Assembly (NCBI GenBank): GCA_900549345.1
Contig: UROC01000018.1
Span: 1 to 27,393, forward strand
Direction of reading: 5' to 3'
Origin: an uncultured Collinsella sp.
GTDB lineage: Bacteria > Actinomycetota > Coriobacteriia > Coriobacteriales > Coriobacteriaceae
Length of the DNA stretch: 27,393 bases
The notes under the pieces were generated by a model, which was given only the letters and a program-made list of their open reading frames with translations, was not told the origin of the DNA and did no database searches. The position numbers and the translations under genes are program-made. Position 1 is the stretch's first letter, and each line of letters starts with the position of its first letter. Shown piece by piece: positions 7,489 through 15,167 of the stretch.

Positions 7489-8400
7489 CTACGAACGAGC
7501 CGCGACGAGCAGCTCTGCCGTTGCCGCCCAGCCGTCGACAATCTTGCCGCGCGTGACGTAGGCGTTATCGCAGGTATCCAGGAACTCGGGCGCGCCGGCG
7601 CTGGTCAAACCGTTCTCGACCAGGCAGAACGTGCCCACGTGGTCAGCCATGTAGAAGTCGGACTCGGAATCGCCGAGCGCGAGCGTCTCCTCGCGCTCGA
7701 TCCCTAGGTGCTCGCAGAAACGCGCGATGGCAACGCCCTTGTTGAGGCCGGCGGGATTGATGTTAAACGCGCGGCCATCCTCGACGCGTTCGAGCTCGAG
7801 CGTCGTCGGCTTGGACAGATGTGTCAGGTGGCCGTTGCAGGCCCAGACCAAGCCGCAGCCGGCCTCGTCAAGAATGGCCTGGACCTCGTCGTCGGGCACA
7901 TCGCCGCGCATGCCGACGGTGACCTCACGGTATTTGTAGCCGGTCGACATGTCGTTGTGGTACTCGATCTTGTGCGGCCAGTGAGCAAGGATCTTCTCGC
8001 ACACGCCGGTCTGCTCGATCACCTGGTGCGGAGTAAGACCGCAGGCGGGGTCGTAAGGCATGTCGCCGGTCAGATACTCCCAATCGTTGGCTTTGAGGTC
8101 GTACATGACCAGGCCGCCCATCTCACCAATGTAGGAGTTGAGGCCGAGCACGCGCGCGTCCTCGTGGATCATGGTACGGTTGCGGCCCGAGGTGGGAACC
8201 ACTTGGATGCCGGCGCGGGCAAGTGCCACGACAGCCTCGACGAGCTTGGTCGAGGGGTTGCCGTCGTTGTCGCGCAGCACGCACGAGCCGGGTGCGAGCA
8301 TCGTAGCATCCAGGTCGGTAAAGACGTACTTAACCTTGGCCAAGCGCTCGCGCATCTCGCCCGAAAGCTCGGCGACGGTCGGCAGGGTGTTGTGGGACAT
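7489..8400 (-). CDS. HAD-superfamily hydrolase, Cof/mannosyl-phosphoglycerate phosphatase type
   Basis: A predicted cytoplasmic phosphatase of 303 residues with all four HAD motifs: DLDAT (29-33, nucleophile Asp29 and Asp31), TSGR (70-73), the motif III lysine in NKGVA (Lys221) and GDSESD (243-248). The type IIB cap lies between motifs II and III. Substrate cannot be told from sequence; sugar phosphates are typical for the group. The start at 8400 has GGAG 6 bases upstream; a longer in-frame start lacks support. It sits between murE and murI, which hints at, but does not show, a cell-wall link. Confidence 0.85.
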   Translation of the reverse strand: MSHNTLPTVAELSGEMRERLAKVKYVFTDLDATMLAPGSCVLRDNDGNPSTKLVEAVVALARAGIQVVPTSGRNRTMIHEDARVLGLNSYIGEMGGLVMYDLKANDWEYLTGDMPYDPACGLTPHQVIEQTGVCEKILAHWPHKIEYHNDMSTGYKYREVTVGMRGDVPDDEVQAILDEAGCGLVWACNGHLTHLSKPTTLELERVEDGRAFNINPAGLNKGVAIARFCEHLGIEREETLALGDSESDFYMADHVGTFCLVENGLTSAGAPEFLDTCDNAYVTRGKIVDGWAATAELLVAARS

Positions 8401-8465
8401 GGTTACTCCGTTTACGTAGAAGGGTTTGGGCTTGGACGGCATGTTTTGATTGAGGGAACACGTTT

Positions 8466-8498
8466 ATGGCGACAGCGCACTCAGGGCGCCTTCGCCAT
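8466..8498 (-). other. Hairpin between murE and the HAD gene
   Basis: Perfect 7-base arms (ATGGCGA/TCGCCAT) with further pairing inside form a stable stem 9 bases after the murE stop. There is no clear T-run, only AAACGTGTT, so termination is possible but weak. Confidence 0.35.
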
Positions 8499-8507
8499 CA
8501 TGGTTCA

Positions 8508-10070
8508 TTAGTCAAACTGGGTAACATCGATCAGGCGATTGGCCAACGAAAGGTCGCTCTCGATGGGCACGAACTCGTCGCCCACGTGCATGAGCTCTTC
8601 GTCACCCTTTGCCAGCAGCAAGACAATGGTGGGAGCATCGGGGTTGACGTACTCCTCGCGCGCCGCCTTGAACGCCGCATGCACAGCGGCTTCGCGATCG
8701 AGGATGATCTTGTTCGGCGTATCGTCGGGAACATGTTCGGCAAGCTCGCGACAGACCTTCATCGGGTCCTCGTGAGCCGGGTCCTCATTGGCAAAGATCA
8801 TCAGGTCGGAATACGGTGCGGCCTCGCGCGGAAGCTGCTCGCGGCGCTCCTGCGCCTTGCCGCCGGCGGCGCCAAACACTGCGATGACCGGGCTGGCGGG
8901 AAACGCGCGCTTGACCGACGAGAAAAGCGAGCGGAACGAAAGCTGGTTGTGCGCGTAGTCGACAACGCAAATCACGCGGCCGTCCTTCGACTCCACGACC
9001 TCCATGCGGCCCGGCACACGCAGTTTGGAGAGGCCCTTCTTGATAGCCTCGATACCGATGCCGATCTCGCGCGCGGCGGCGATAGCGACCAGCGCGTTCT
9101 CCACGTTAAAGTCTCCCGCGATACCCAGCAGGATCTTCTCCCCCGCCTCGGACTCGTCGGCACACAGGCCATGCAAGTTGAACTCGATGCTAAAGCCGAC
9201 CATGCGTACGTCGCTCGCCCACAGGCTTGCCTCGGGATGCTCGACGCCAACGGTCACCAAGCGCTCGGCCGTCGACGCTGCCTCCAGCACACGGTCGACC
9301 TCTTCGGTGCCCAGATTCACCACGGCGGTCTTTGCCTGGTCAAAGATCCTGAGTTTGCTCTCAAAATAATCCTCAAACGTAGGGTGTTCGATCGGCGAGA
9401 TATGGTCGCGGCCGATGTTGAGGAAGCACGCCACGTCAAACGGCAGATTCTCGACGCGCTGGTACTTGAGCGCCTGGCTCGAGACCTCCATGACCATGGA
9501 CTGGCGACCGGAAGTGCGGCAGTTGGCGATATGGCGCCAGACCTCGGGGGCCTCGGGCGTAGTATTGGTGCTCTCATAGCACTCGATGCCATCGTCGGTA
9601 CTCACCGAGCCGATCATGCCGCAGGACTCGCCCGCCGCTTTGATGATGGACTGGAGCATAAAAGCGGCCGTGGTCTTTCCCTTGGTACCGGTGATACCCA
9701 CGATCTTGACGTCGTGGTCGGGACGGTCGTAGACCTCCGGCGGCAACAGGGCCATGGCCGTGCGAACGCTATCAACAACCAGCATCGCAGCACCGCTCTC
9801 CCGCGCCAGCGGCTCCAGAGACTCGACCAGCGACTCCTCGCACACAAATGCGACAGCGCCCGCATCGAGCGCCATGCTCAAAAACGCGGGCTTAAAGGCA
9901 GCGCCTTTGCAAAAGAACACGTCACCTGCCGAGACCGCGCGCGAATCAAACGAGCAGCCGGTCACCGCGCGCTCGTCAACCTGCTCCGATGCGCGCAGCT
10001 CGCCGCACGCATCGAGTAGCTTGGCAAGCGTATCGACCGTGGTCACGGTCGCGGAATCCGAATGGTGCAT
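8508..10070 (-). CDS. murE: UDP-N-acetylmuramoyl-L-alanyl-D-glutamate ligase MurE, L-lysine-type
   Basis: MurE adds the third amino acid to the peptidoglycan stem peptide. The 520-residue protein has the three Mur-ligase domains, with the ATP loop GITGTKGKTTA (124-134) and the substrate motif NTTPEAPEV. The C-terminal domain lacks the DNPR motif of diaminopimelate-adding enzymes. It has DYAHNQLSF (371-379), GAAGGKAQERR (400-410) and NEDPAHEDP (428-436), a pattern close to streptococcal L-lysine-adding MurE (DYAHNG, GAPGNKGESRR, DDPNxEDP, as I recall them). I infer L-lysine or L-ornithine as substrate. It has its own promoter at 10105-10133. Confidence 0.88.
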   Translation of the reverse strand: MHHSDSATVTTVDTLAKLLDACGELRASEQVDERAVTGCSFDSRAVSAGDVFFCKGAAFKPAFLSMALDAGAVAFVCEESLVESLEPLARESGAAMLVVDSVRTAMALLPPEVYDRPDHDVKIVGITGTKGKTTAAFMLQSIIKAAGESCGMIGSVSTDDGIECYESTNTTPEAPEVWRHIANCRTSGRQSMVMEVSSQALKYQRVENLPFDVACFLNIGRDHISPIEHPTFEDYFESKLRIFDQAKTAVVNLGTEEVDRVLEAASTAERLVTVGVEHPEASLWASDVRMVGFSIEFNLHGLCADESEAGEKILLGIAGDFNVENALVAIAAAREIGIGIEAIKKGLSKLRVPGRMEVVESKDGRVICVVDYAHNQLSFRSLFSSVKRAFPASPVIAVFGAAGGKAQERREQLPREAAPYSDLMIFANEDPAHEDPMKVCRELAEHVPDDTPNKIILDREAAVHAAFKAAREEYVNPDAPTIVLLLAKGDEELMHVGDEFVPIESDLSLANRLIDVTQFD

Positions 10071-10104
10071 CTTTCACCTTTCTCAGCCATTGGCAGGGAC
10101 GGCT

Positions 10105-10133
10105 TTTATAGTAACTGAAACGCACCCACGCAA
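10105..10133 (-). promoter_or_regulatory. Promoter of murE
   Basis: On the minus strand TTGCGT and TATAAA are separated by 17 bases, 35 bases upstream of the murE start. The -35 box begins within the T-run of the asnB terminator, so the two signals are packed together. Confidence 0.55.
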
Positions 10134-10156
10134 AAACGGCTCCCGGAGGAGCCGTT
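10132..10156 (-). terminator. Intrinsic terminator after asnB
   Basis: A 9-bp perfect stem (AACGGCTCC/GGAGCCGTT, 4-base loop, 10135-10156) is followed on the minus strand by a T-run. It lies about 25 bases past the asnB stop. Confidence 0.9.
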
Positions 10157-10181
10157 ACGCGCAGGCGTTCGTAAGCCGAGG

Positions 10182-12062
10182 CTAGGCAGCCTGAACAGCG
10201 GGCTGGTCCTCGTCGATAAAGAAGCGCTTGTACCACACCAGGAACACGAGCGGCGTATAGATCTTGCGCTGGAAATCGCCCTTGCCCGCAAAGTGCAGAT
10301 CGAGCAGGTGCATGAGCTCGTCGGTATCGAAGAACTCGCTTGCCCACGGCGCGGTGAAGTACTCCTTGACATAGTCGTACCACTTTTGCTCGCGCAGCCA
10401 GTAGACAATCGGCACCGGGAAGCCCACCTTGGGACGGGTGGCCCACTCATCGGGCAGCGACTTGTTGGCAGCGTGGCGGAGTACCTGTTTGTTGCCGTTC
10501 TCGTTGATGCGGTAGCGGTCGGGAATGTGCTCGGCGAACTCCATGACTTTGCGGTCCAGGAAGGGCACGCGCAGCTCCAGCGAGTGCGCCATGCACATCT
10601 TGTCGGCCTTGAGCAGAATGTCGCCCGGGAGCCACATGTTCATGTCCAGGTACTGCTTCTTGACCAGCTCGGGCTGACCCTTCACGCGCGCATAGATGGG
10701 GGCGGCAAGCTCGAAGGCGCCATCGCCGGTGTTGTACTCGGGCTTGAGCACGCCGTCGACCTCGCGCTCCGGCCATACCAGAGCCTGTCCCAGGAACGAC
10801 TTCTCAGGGATCTCGGCACCCTTGACCAGGAAGTTATGTCCCTTGAAGTACGGCATGTGCAACGCCAGGTTACCGAGCGCGCGACGGATGGGCAGCGGCA
10901 CCATCTTTTTGTACTTGCGGACCGGGACCGTGTCCTCGTAGTAGGCGTAGCCGCCAAAGAGCTCGTCGGCACCTTCGCCCGAAAGCACGACGGTGACGTC
11001 CTTGCGGGCCATCTCGGCCAAGAACCACAGCGGCACGGAAGACAGGTTGGACTGCGGCTCGTCCATGTGATACTGGATGTCCTCGAGCGCACCGAAGAAC
11101 TCGTCGGCGGTAATCATCTTGCGGACATTCTCGACGCCGAGCTTGTCAGAAAGTTCCTTGGCGTAGTTAGTCTCGTTGAAATTCTTGTAATCGAAGCCCA
11201 CCGAGAAGGTCTTGTCGGGCATGAGGCAAGCGGCGATGTAGCTGGAGTCGACGCCACCGGAGAGGAAGGAGGCGACCTTAACATCAGCGATGCGATGGGC
11301 CTCGACGCTCTCGTGCACGACGTCGTCCAGCTCGTCGACGTACTCCTCGAACGGCTTCTCGACGGCGGAGTAATCGCAATCCCAATAACGCTCGATGTTC
11401 ATCTTGCCGGTCGGGATGTCTACGGTAAAGTAATGCGCCGGCGGCAGCTTGTAGACACCCTCGAAGAAGGTCTCCTCGGTTGCCGAATACTGCAGCGTCA
11501 TGTACGGACGCAGGGCCTTTTTGTTGACCGCCTTGTGGAAGTGCGGGTAGTCCAGAAAGCTCTTGATCTCGGAGCCAAAGAGCACACCCGGCGCGCCGTC
11601 GCCCGCATCGGCCATGGGATAGTAGTAGAGCGGCTTGATGCCAAAGATATCGCGGGCGCCAAAGAGCTTGTTCTTCTTCTTGTCCCAGATGACGAAGGCG
11701 TACATGCCGCGCAGGCGATCGAGTACGGCCTCGCCCCACTCCTCGTAGCCGTGCAGGAGGCTCTCGGTGTCGGCTCCACAGTGGAACTTATAACCCTTGG
11801 CCTCGAGCTCGGAGCGAAGCTCCTGGAAGTTGTAGATCTCGCCGTTGAAGACGATAACGACGCTGCCGTCCTCATTGGCCATGGGCTGAGCGCCGGCCTC
11901 GGTCAGGTCGAGGATCGACAGGCGGCGGAAGCCCAGGGCAACGCGGCCGTCGATAAACTGGCCGCCCATGTCGGGACCACGATGGACGATGCGGTCCATC
12001 ATCTTGGTGAGCACCTCGGATTGGTTATCCGTCCCACCGACAAAACCGACAAAACCGCACAT
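10182..12062 (-). CDS. asnB: Asparagine synthetase B, glutamine-hydrolysing
   Basis: AsnB amidates aspartate with glutamine-derived ammonia and ATP. The 626-residue protein starts MCGFVGF, so Cys2 is exposed as the Ntn nucleophile of the class II glutaminase domain (about 2-190, with RGPD, RRLSILDL and NGEIYN). The synthetase domain has the pyrophosphate loop SFLSGGVDSSYIAA (265-278) and GEGADELFGGY. Upstream on the minus strand there is GAGGGG 8 bases before the ATG and a TATACT box (12114-12119) without a clear -35. It is monocistronic, bounded by its own terminator, and diverges from tRNA-Val. Confidence 0.96.
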   Translation of the reverse strand: MCGFVGFVGGTDNQSEVLTKMMDRIVHRGPDMGGQFIDGRVALGFRRLSILDLTEAGAQPMANEDGSVVIVFNGEIYNFQELRSELEAKGYKFHCGADTESLLHGYEEWGEAVLDRLRGMYAFVIWDKKKNKLFGARDIFGIKPLYYYPMADAGDGAPGVLFGSEIKSFLDYPHFHKAVNKKALRPYMTLQYSATEETFFEGVYKLPPAHYFTVDIPTGKMNIERYWDCDYSAVEKPFEEYVDELDDVVHESVEAHRIADVKVASFLSGGVDSSYIAACLMPDKTFSVGFDYKNFNETNYAKELSDKLGVENVRKMITADEFFGALEDIQYHMDEPQSNLSSVPLWFLAEMARKDVTVVLSGEGADELFGGYAYYEDTVPVRKYKKMVPLPIRRALGNLALHMPYFKGHNFLVKGAEIPEKSFLGQALVWPEREVDGVLKPEYNTGDGAFELAAPIYARVKGQPELVKKQYLDMNMWLPGDILLKADKMCMAHSLELRVPFLDRKVMEFAEHIPDRYRINENGNKQVLRHAANKSLPDEWATRPKVGFPVPIVYWLREQKWYDYVKEYFTAPWASEFFDTDELMHLLDLHFAGKGDFQRKIYTPLVFLVWYKRFFIDEDQPAVQAA

Positions 12063-12249
12063 ATACTATCCCCTCTGCTGTTGCTGGGCATCAAATCGAA
12101 TCAGTAGCTTTTGAGTATACCCGAGGGCGTAAAGAGGGGCGGAATGTTCAGGCAATCTCAACTGAATCAGCTCCGCTGTGACACGCGCCAGTTACCTTTA
12201 ATGGATATGAGGTGAATGAGGCGATTGTTTTGCTATACTCTCTCCGCAC

Positions 12250-12325
12250 GGGCGATTGGCGCAACGGTTAGCGCAGGTGCTTTACACGCACAAGGCTGGG
12301 GGTTCGAATCCCTCATCGCCCACCA
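12250..12325 (+). tRNA. tRNA-Val(TAC), CCA encoded
   Basis: This 76-base cloverleaf has acceptor GGGCGAT/ATCGCCC, D arm GCGC...GCGC, an anticodon loop TTTACAC (anticodon TAC) on a stem GTGC/GCAC whose outermost pair is a G-A mismatch, and a T arm GGGGG-TTCGAAT-CCCTC. Discriminator A and CCA are encoded. A TATACT box about 15 bases upstream is the likely -10. It is the only ordinary plus-strand gene in the window. Confidence 0.95.
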
Positions 12326-12334
12326 CTTGATTGA

Positions 12335-12367
12335 AAAGGCTCCCAGCGATGGGGGCCTTTCCTTTTT
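12335..12367 (+). terminator. Intrinsic terminator after tRNA-Val
   Basis: AAAGGCTCCCA pairs with TGGGGGCCTTT (11 bp, one G-U, loop GCGA; 12335-12360), followed by TCCTTTTTG on the plus strand, 10 bases after the CCA end. Confidence 0.88.
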
Positions 12368-12372
12368 GGGCC

Positions 12373-12402
12373 CAGTGCAGAGGGATTCGAACCCGCCAGC
12401 AC
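12373..12402 (-). pseudogene. tRNA 3'-end fragment (T arm) in inverse orientation
   Basis: The minus strand reads GCTGGCGGGTTCGAATCCCTC and then TGCACTG, a tRNA T arm followed by an acceptor-like strand. No matching 5' half, D arm or anticodon arm lies nearby. About 20 bases match the T arm of the adjacent tRNA-Val in opposite orientation. It may be a relic of tRNA-site integration or recombination. Confidence 0.45.
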
Positions 12403-12420
12403 GTCTGTCACAAAGGCCGC

Positions 12421-12635
12421 GGCCAAAAAATGGCAAAAATGAGTACCGCTACTTTGTTTGCAACATATAAAAAGATAGTATTTGCTTAGGTTACGCAACA
12501 TATGTCCATTATAAGGACTAACAATTCGATCAAAATCGTGCATTCATCGCCATTTCGACTTGCCATCTGACCTTATTAGTCCAAAATTGCTGCTACCAAA
12601 TCGGTAACACTACTCATATTTGATGTTTTTTGACC
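12421..12635. repeat. AT-rich MITE-like element with 25-bp terminal inverted repeats
   Basis: The ends 12421-12445 and 12611-12635 are inverted repeats matching at 20 of 25 positions, both reading inward as GGYCAAAAAA...ATGAGTA. The 215-base interior is conspicuously AT-rich compared with the window and has no credible open frame. I see no target-site duplication. A miniature transposable element or lineage-specific intergenic repeat is the best guess. A tight 7-bp hairpin (GCCTTAG/CTAAGGC, 12649-12667) follows just outside. Confidence 0.55.
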
Positions 12636-12667
12636 AGCAGGTCTCCCCGCCTTAGCAAATCTAAGGC

Positions 12668-12727
12668 AAAACGGGCTCCAGACCGTTGAATCGTGCCGCA
12701 TATGGCACACCCGCAGTCCGGAACCCG
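12668..12727 (-). terminator. Terminator of the arg operon
   Basis: A 14-bp fully paired outer stem (12672-12685 with 12714-12727, including G-U pairs) encloses a second small hairpin (GTGCC/GGCAC) and is followed on the minus strand by TTTT. It lies 25 bases past the argD stop. A second perfect hairpin (12649-12667) stands directly behind it. Confidence 0.65.
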
Positions 12728-12752
12728 GTCCAAATTGAGTTATTGCGCCGCG

Positions 12753-14036
12753 CTAGCCCAAGACACCCGACAGGATCTCGATCAGACTGTCCACGTCAGC
12801 TTCCTCGCAGACGAGTGGCGGCAGGAAACGCAGCGTATGGGCACCCGTAGCGTTGACCACAGCACCGGCCCCCAATGCACGGGCTACGACGTCGTGTGCA
12901 TCACCCGCGGCATCGTCCAGATCGCAGCCGAGCATCAGGCCGCGACCACGCACCTCTACCACATGCGGAAGCTTAGCCAGCGCCTGCTCCATATAGGCGC
13001 CAACCTTGACAGCATGCTCGGCATAATCGCCGCGCACGAGCGCGGAGAGCGTCGCGGCGCACGCCGCGACAGCCAAGCAGCTACCGCCAAAGGTCGAGCC
13101 GTGGTCGCCCGGCTTAAACACGTCGGAGATTTCCTTCTTTGCCACCACGGCACCCATGGGCACGCCATCGGCAATGCCCTTGGCAAGGCTCATAATGTCG
13201 GGTTCCACGCCATAGGTCTGGAATGCAAACGGCTTGCCGGAGCGGAAGATGCCACACTGGACCTCGTCGGCGATAAGAACGGCGCCTGCCTCGTGTGCCA
13301 AGTCACGCGCCGCCGCCATAAACTCCTCGGTCATGGGGTGCACACCGCTCTCGCCCTGAATCGGCTCGAGCATGACAGCGCAGACCTCGCTTCCCAGCTG
13401 CTTAAAGATCGAACGCAGTTCGTCGACATCGTTGGGCGAGCAGGCCACAAAGCCACCCGGCAGCGGACGGAAGCTGTCCTGCAGCCAATCCTGCATGGTG
13501 GCGGCAATGGTCTCGAGCGTACGGCCGTGGAAGCCGCCGCGCATGCATACGATAGTGTTGCCGCCGTTACCAGCACGCTTGGCGTACAGACGTGCGAGCT
13601 TCATCGAGCCCTCGTTGGCTTCGGCACCAGAATTGGCAAAGAACGTCTCCCACACCTGCTCGTCCGCAGCCGGGGCACCGAGCGCAGCGGCCGTGGTCTC
13701 ATCGCCGGCGGCAATGGCATCGGCCAGCACGCACGCACCATCTACGTCGTCGTTGGCAAGCTTGGACAGCAGCGCCGCGACCTGTCCGCGCTGCTCGATG
13801 TAGAAGTAATTGGAGACATGCATGAGCTTTTTGGTCTGCGCCTCGAGCGCCGAGAGCACTGCAGGGTTGCCGTGGCCAAGGCTGCACACACCGATACCGG
13901 CAAGAAAGTCAAGATACTCACGGCCATCGTCGCCGGTGAGCTTCATGCCGTGGCCTTCGACAAACTCGACCGGCGAGCGGCCAAAGGTGTGCATAACGTA
14001 ATGGGATTCGAGCGATTGTTGAGCTGCAAGTGACAT
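12753..14036 (-). CDS. argD: Acetylornithine aminotransferase
   Basis: ArgD is a PLP enzyme converting N-acetylglutamate semialdehyde to N-acetylornithine with glutamate as amino donor. The 427-residue class III aminotransferase has FFANSGAEANEGSMKLAR, GGFHGRT, the DEVQCG motif (257-262), and the PLP lysine in MSLAKGIADG (Lys286). An Ala-rich insertion (about 104-126) before FFANSG is not in standard ArgD and makes it slightly long. It is last in argC-argJ-argB-argD; a 14-base palindrome (GCGCCGTACGGCGC) lies in the short gap after argB. Confidence 0.94.
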   Translation of the reverse strand: MSLAAQQSLESHYVMHTFGRSPVEFVEGHGMKLTGDDGREYLDFLAGIGVCSLGHGNPAVLSALEAQTKKLMHVSNYFYIEQRGQVAALLSKLANDDVDGACVLADAIAAGDETTAAALGAPAADEQVWETFFANSGAEANEGSMKLARLYAKRAGNGGNTIVCMRGGFHGRTLETIAATMQDWLQDSFRPLPGGFVACSPNDVDELRSIFKQLGSEVCAVMLEPIQGESGVHPMTEEFMAAARDLAHEAGAVLIADEVQCGIFRSGKPFAFQTYGVEPDIMSLAKGIADGVPMGAVVAKKEISDVFKPGDHGSTFGGSCLAVAACAATLSALVRGDYAEHAVKVGAYMEQALAKLPHVVEVRGRGLMLGCDLDDAAGDAHDVVARALGAGAVVNATGAHTLRFLPPLVCEEADVDSLIEILSGVLG

Positions 14037-14105
14037 GGGATGCCTTTCGTTGGGCGCCGTACGGCGCAGGGCTATGGGTGCAGGGACGCGACGACCGCGG
14101 GTCAG

Positions 14106-15086
14106 CTAGACCGTCTGGAGCTTTTCGACCTCGTCAAGGTTCTCGGTCAGGCGCGCGGCAAACGTCGAAAGCGGGTGCGGATGCGTATCGAACTCGTAGG
14201 CCGTCTCGGTGGAGTGAATCACGGTACCGACGCCAGCATCGGTCAGCAGCTCCAGCAGCAGCGAGTGCGGCGTCGTGCCGTTGATGATGTGGGCTCGGAA
14301 CACGCCAGCGGTAAGCGCATCGACGGCGGCGCGCAGCTTGGGAATCATGCCTTTATCGACCTCGCCGCCGTAGAGCATCTCGTTGACCTCGTCGAGCGTC
14401 AGGTTGGAGATGAGCGAATCCTTATCGCTAAAGTCCTTGTACAGGCCGTCGACATCGGTAAGGAAGATTGCCTTATGCGCGTGGAGCGCCGCCGCAACGG
14501 CGCCGGCGGCGGTATCGGCGTTGATGTTGAAGAAGCCACCGTCCTCCCCCGCCGCGACCGTGGCGATAACGGGAATGTACTCGCTGTCGAGCAAACGCTC
14601 GATATAGTCGGTGTTGACGTGCGTGACCTTGCCTACGCGGCCGAGCTCTGGGTCGAGCGGCTCGGCGATAAGCGTGCCGGCATCGCTGCCGGACACGCCC
14701 ACGGCCAGGTTACCGTGGTGGTTGAGCGCCGCGACCAGCTCCTGATTGACCTTGCCGCCCAGTACCTCGCGCACGATATCCATGGTGGCAGGCGTGGTCA
14801 CGCGCTGGCCGTTCTTAAACTCGACGGGGATGTCGTAGTGGCTGAGCGCCTCGTTGATGGCCTTACCACCACCGTGCACGATAACAGGGCGCATGCCGAT
14901 AATCTTGAGCAAAACGATGTCGCTCATCACGTCACGACGCAGCTGCTCGTCGACCATGGCGGCACCGCCGTACTTGATAACGACCGTCTTACCGGTCAGG
15001 TTCTTAATCCACGGCAGCGCCTCGAACAGCAGCTGCGCGGTAACTTCGTTGGATTCGCTCGAGCGACAATCGCGTGCGAACTTCAT
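14106..15086 (-). CDS. argB: Acetylglutamate kinase
   Basis: ArgB phosphorylates N-acetylglutamate, the committed and often arginine-inhibited step. The 326-residue amino-acid-kinase protein has VVIKYGGAAM (36-45), HGGGKAIN, and LFLTDVDGLYKD-like motifs (IFLTDVDGLYKDF). The first ~15 residues (MKFARDCRSSESNEV) are an extension typical of the hexameric, arginine-sensitive type, which carries an N-terminal helix; arginine inhibition is inferred. The C-terminal ~25 residues are also longer than average. It sits 81 bases after argJ and 69 before argD with no terminator. Confidence 0.95.
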   Translation of the reverse strand: MKFARDCRSSESNEVTAQLLFEALPWIKNLTGKTVVIKYGGAAMVDEQLRRDVMSDIVLLKIIGMRPVIVHGGGKAINEALSHYDIPVEFKNGQRVTTPATMDIVREVLGGKVNQELVAALNHHGNLAVGVSGSDAGTLIAEPLDPELGRVGKVTHVNTDYIERLLDSEYIPVIATVAAGEDGGFFNINADTAAGAVAAALHAHKAIFLTDVDGLYKDFSDKDSLISNLTLDEVNEMLYGGEVDKGMIPKLRAAVDALTAGVFRAHIINGTTPHSLLLELLTDAGVGTVIHSTETAYEFDTHPHPLSTFAARLTENLDEVEKLQTV

Positions 15087-15167
15087 AGTCTGCCTCGTCT
15101 TTCGTGTAGCTATCGCGCCGCACCTCGTTGCCCGCGATTGCAGCGGGACGCGCGGCGCATCGGGAGT

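Noticed and set aside
10293..12107. Plus-strand open frame of 604 codons over asnB
   Set aside because: Antisense shadow of a certain gene.
12216..12543. Small frames around tRNA-Val
   Set aside because: They read through the tRNA, its terminator and the tRNA fragment.
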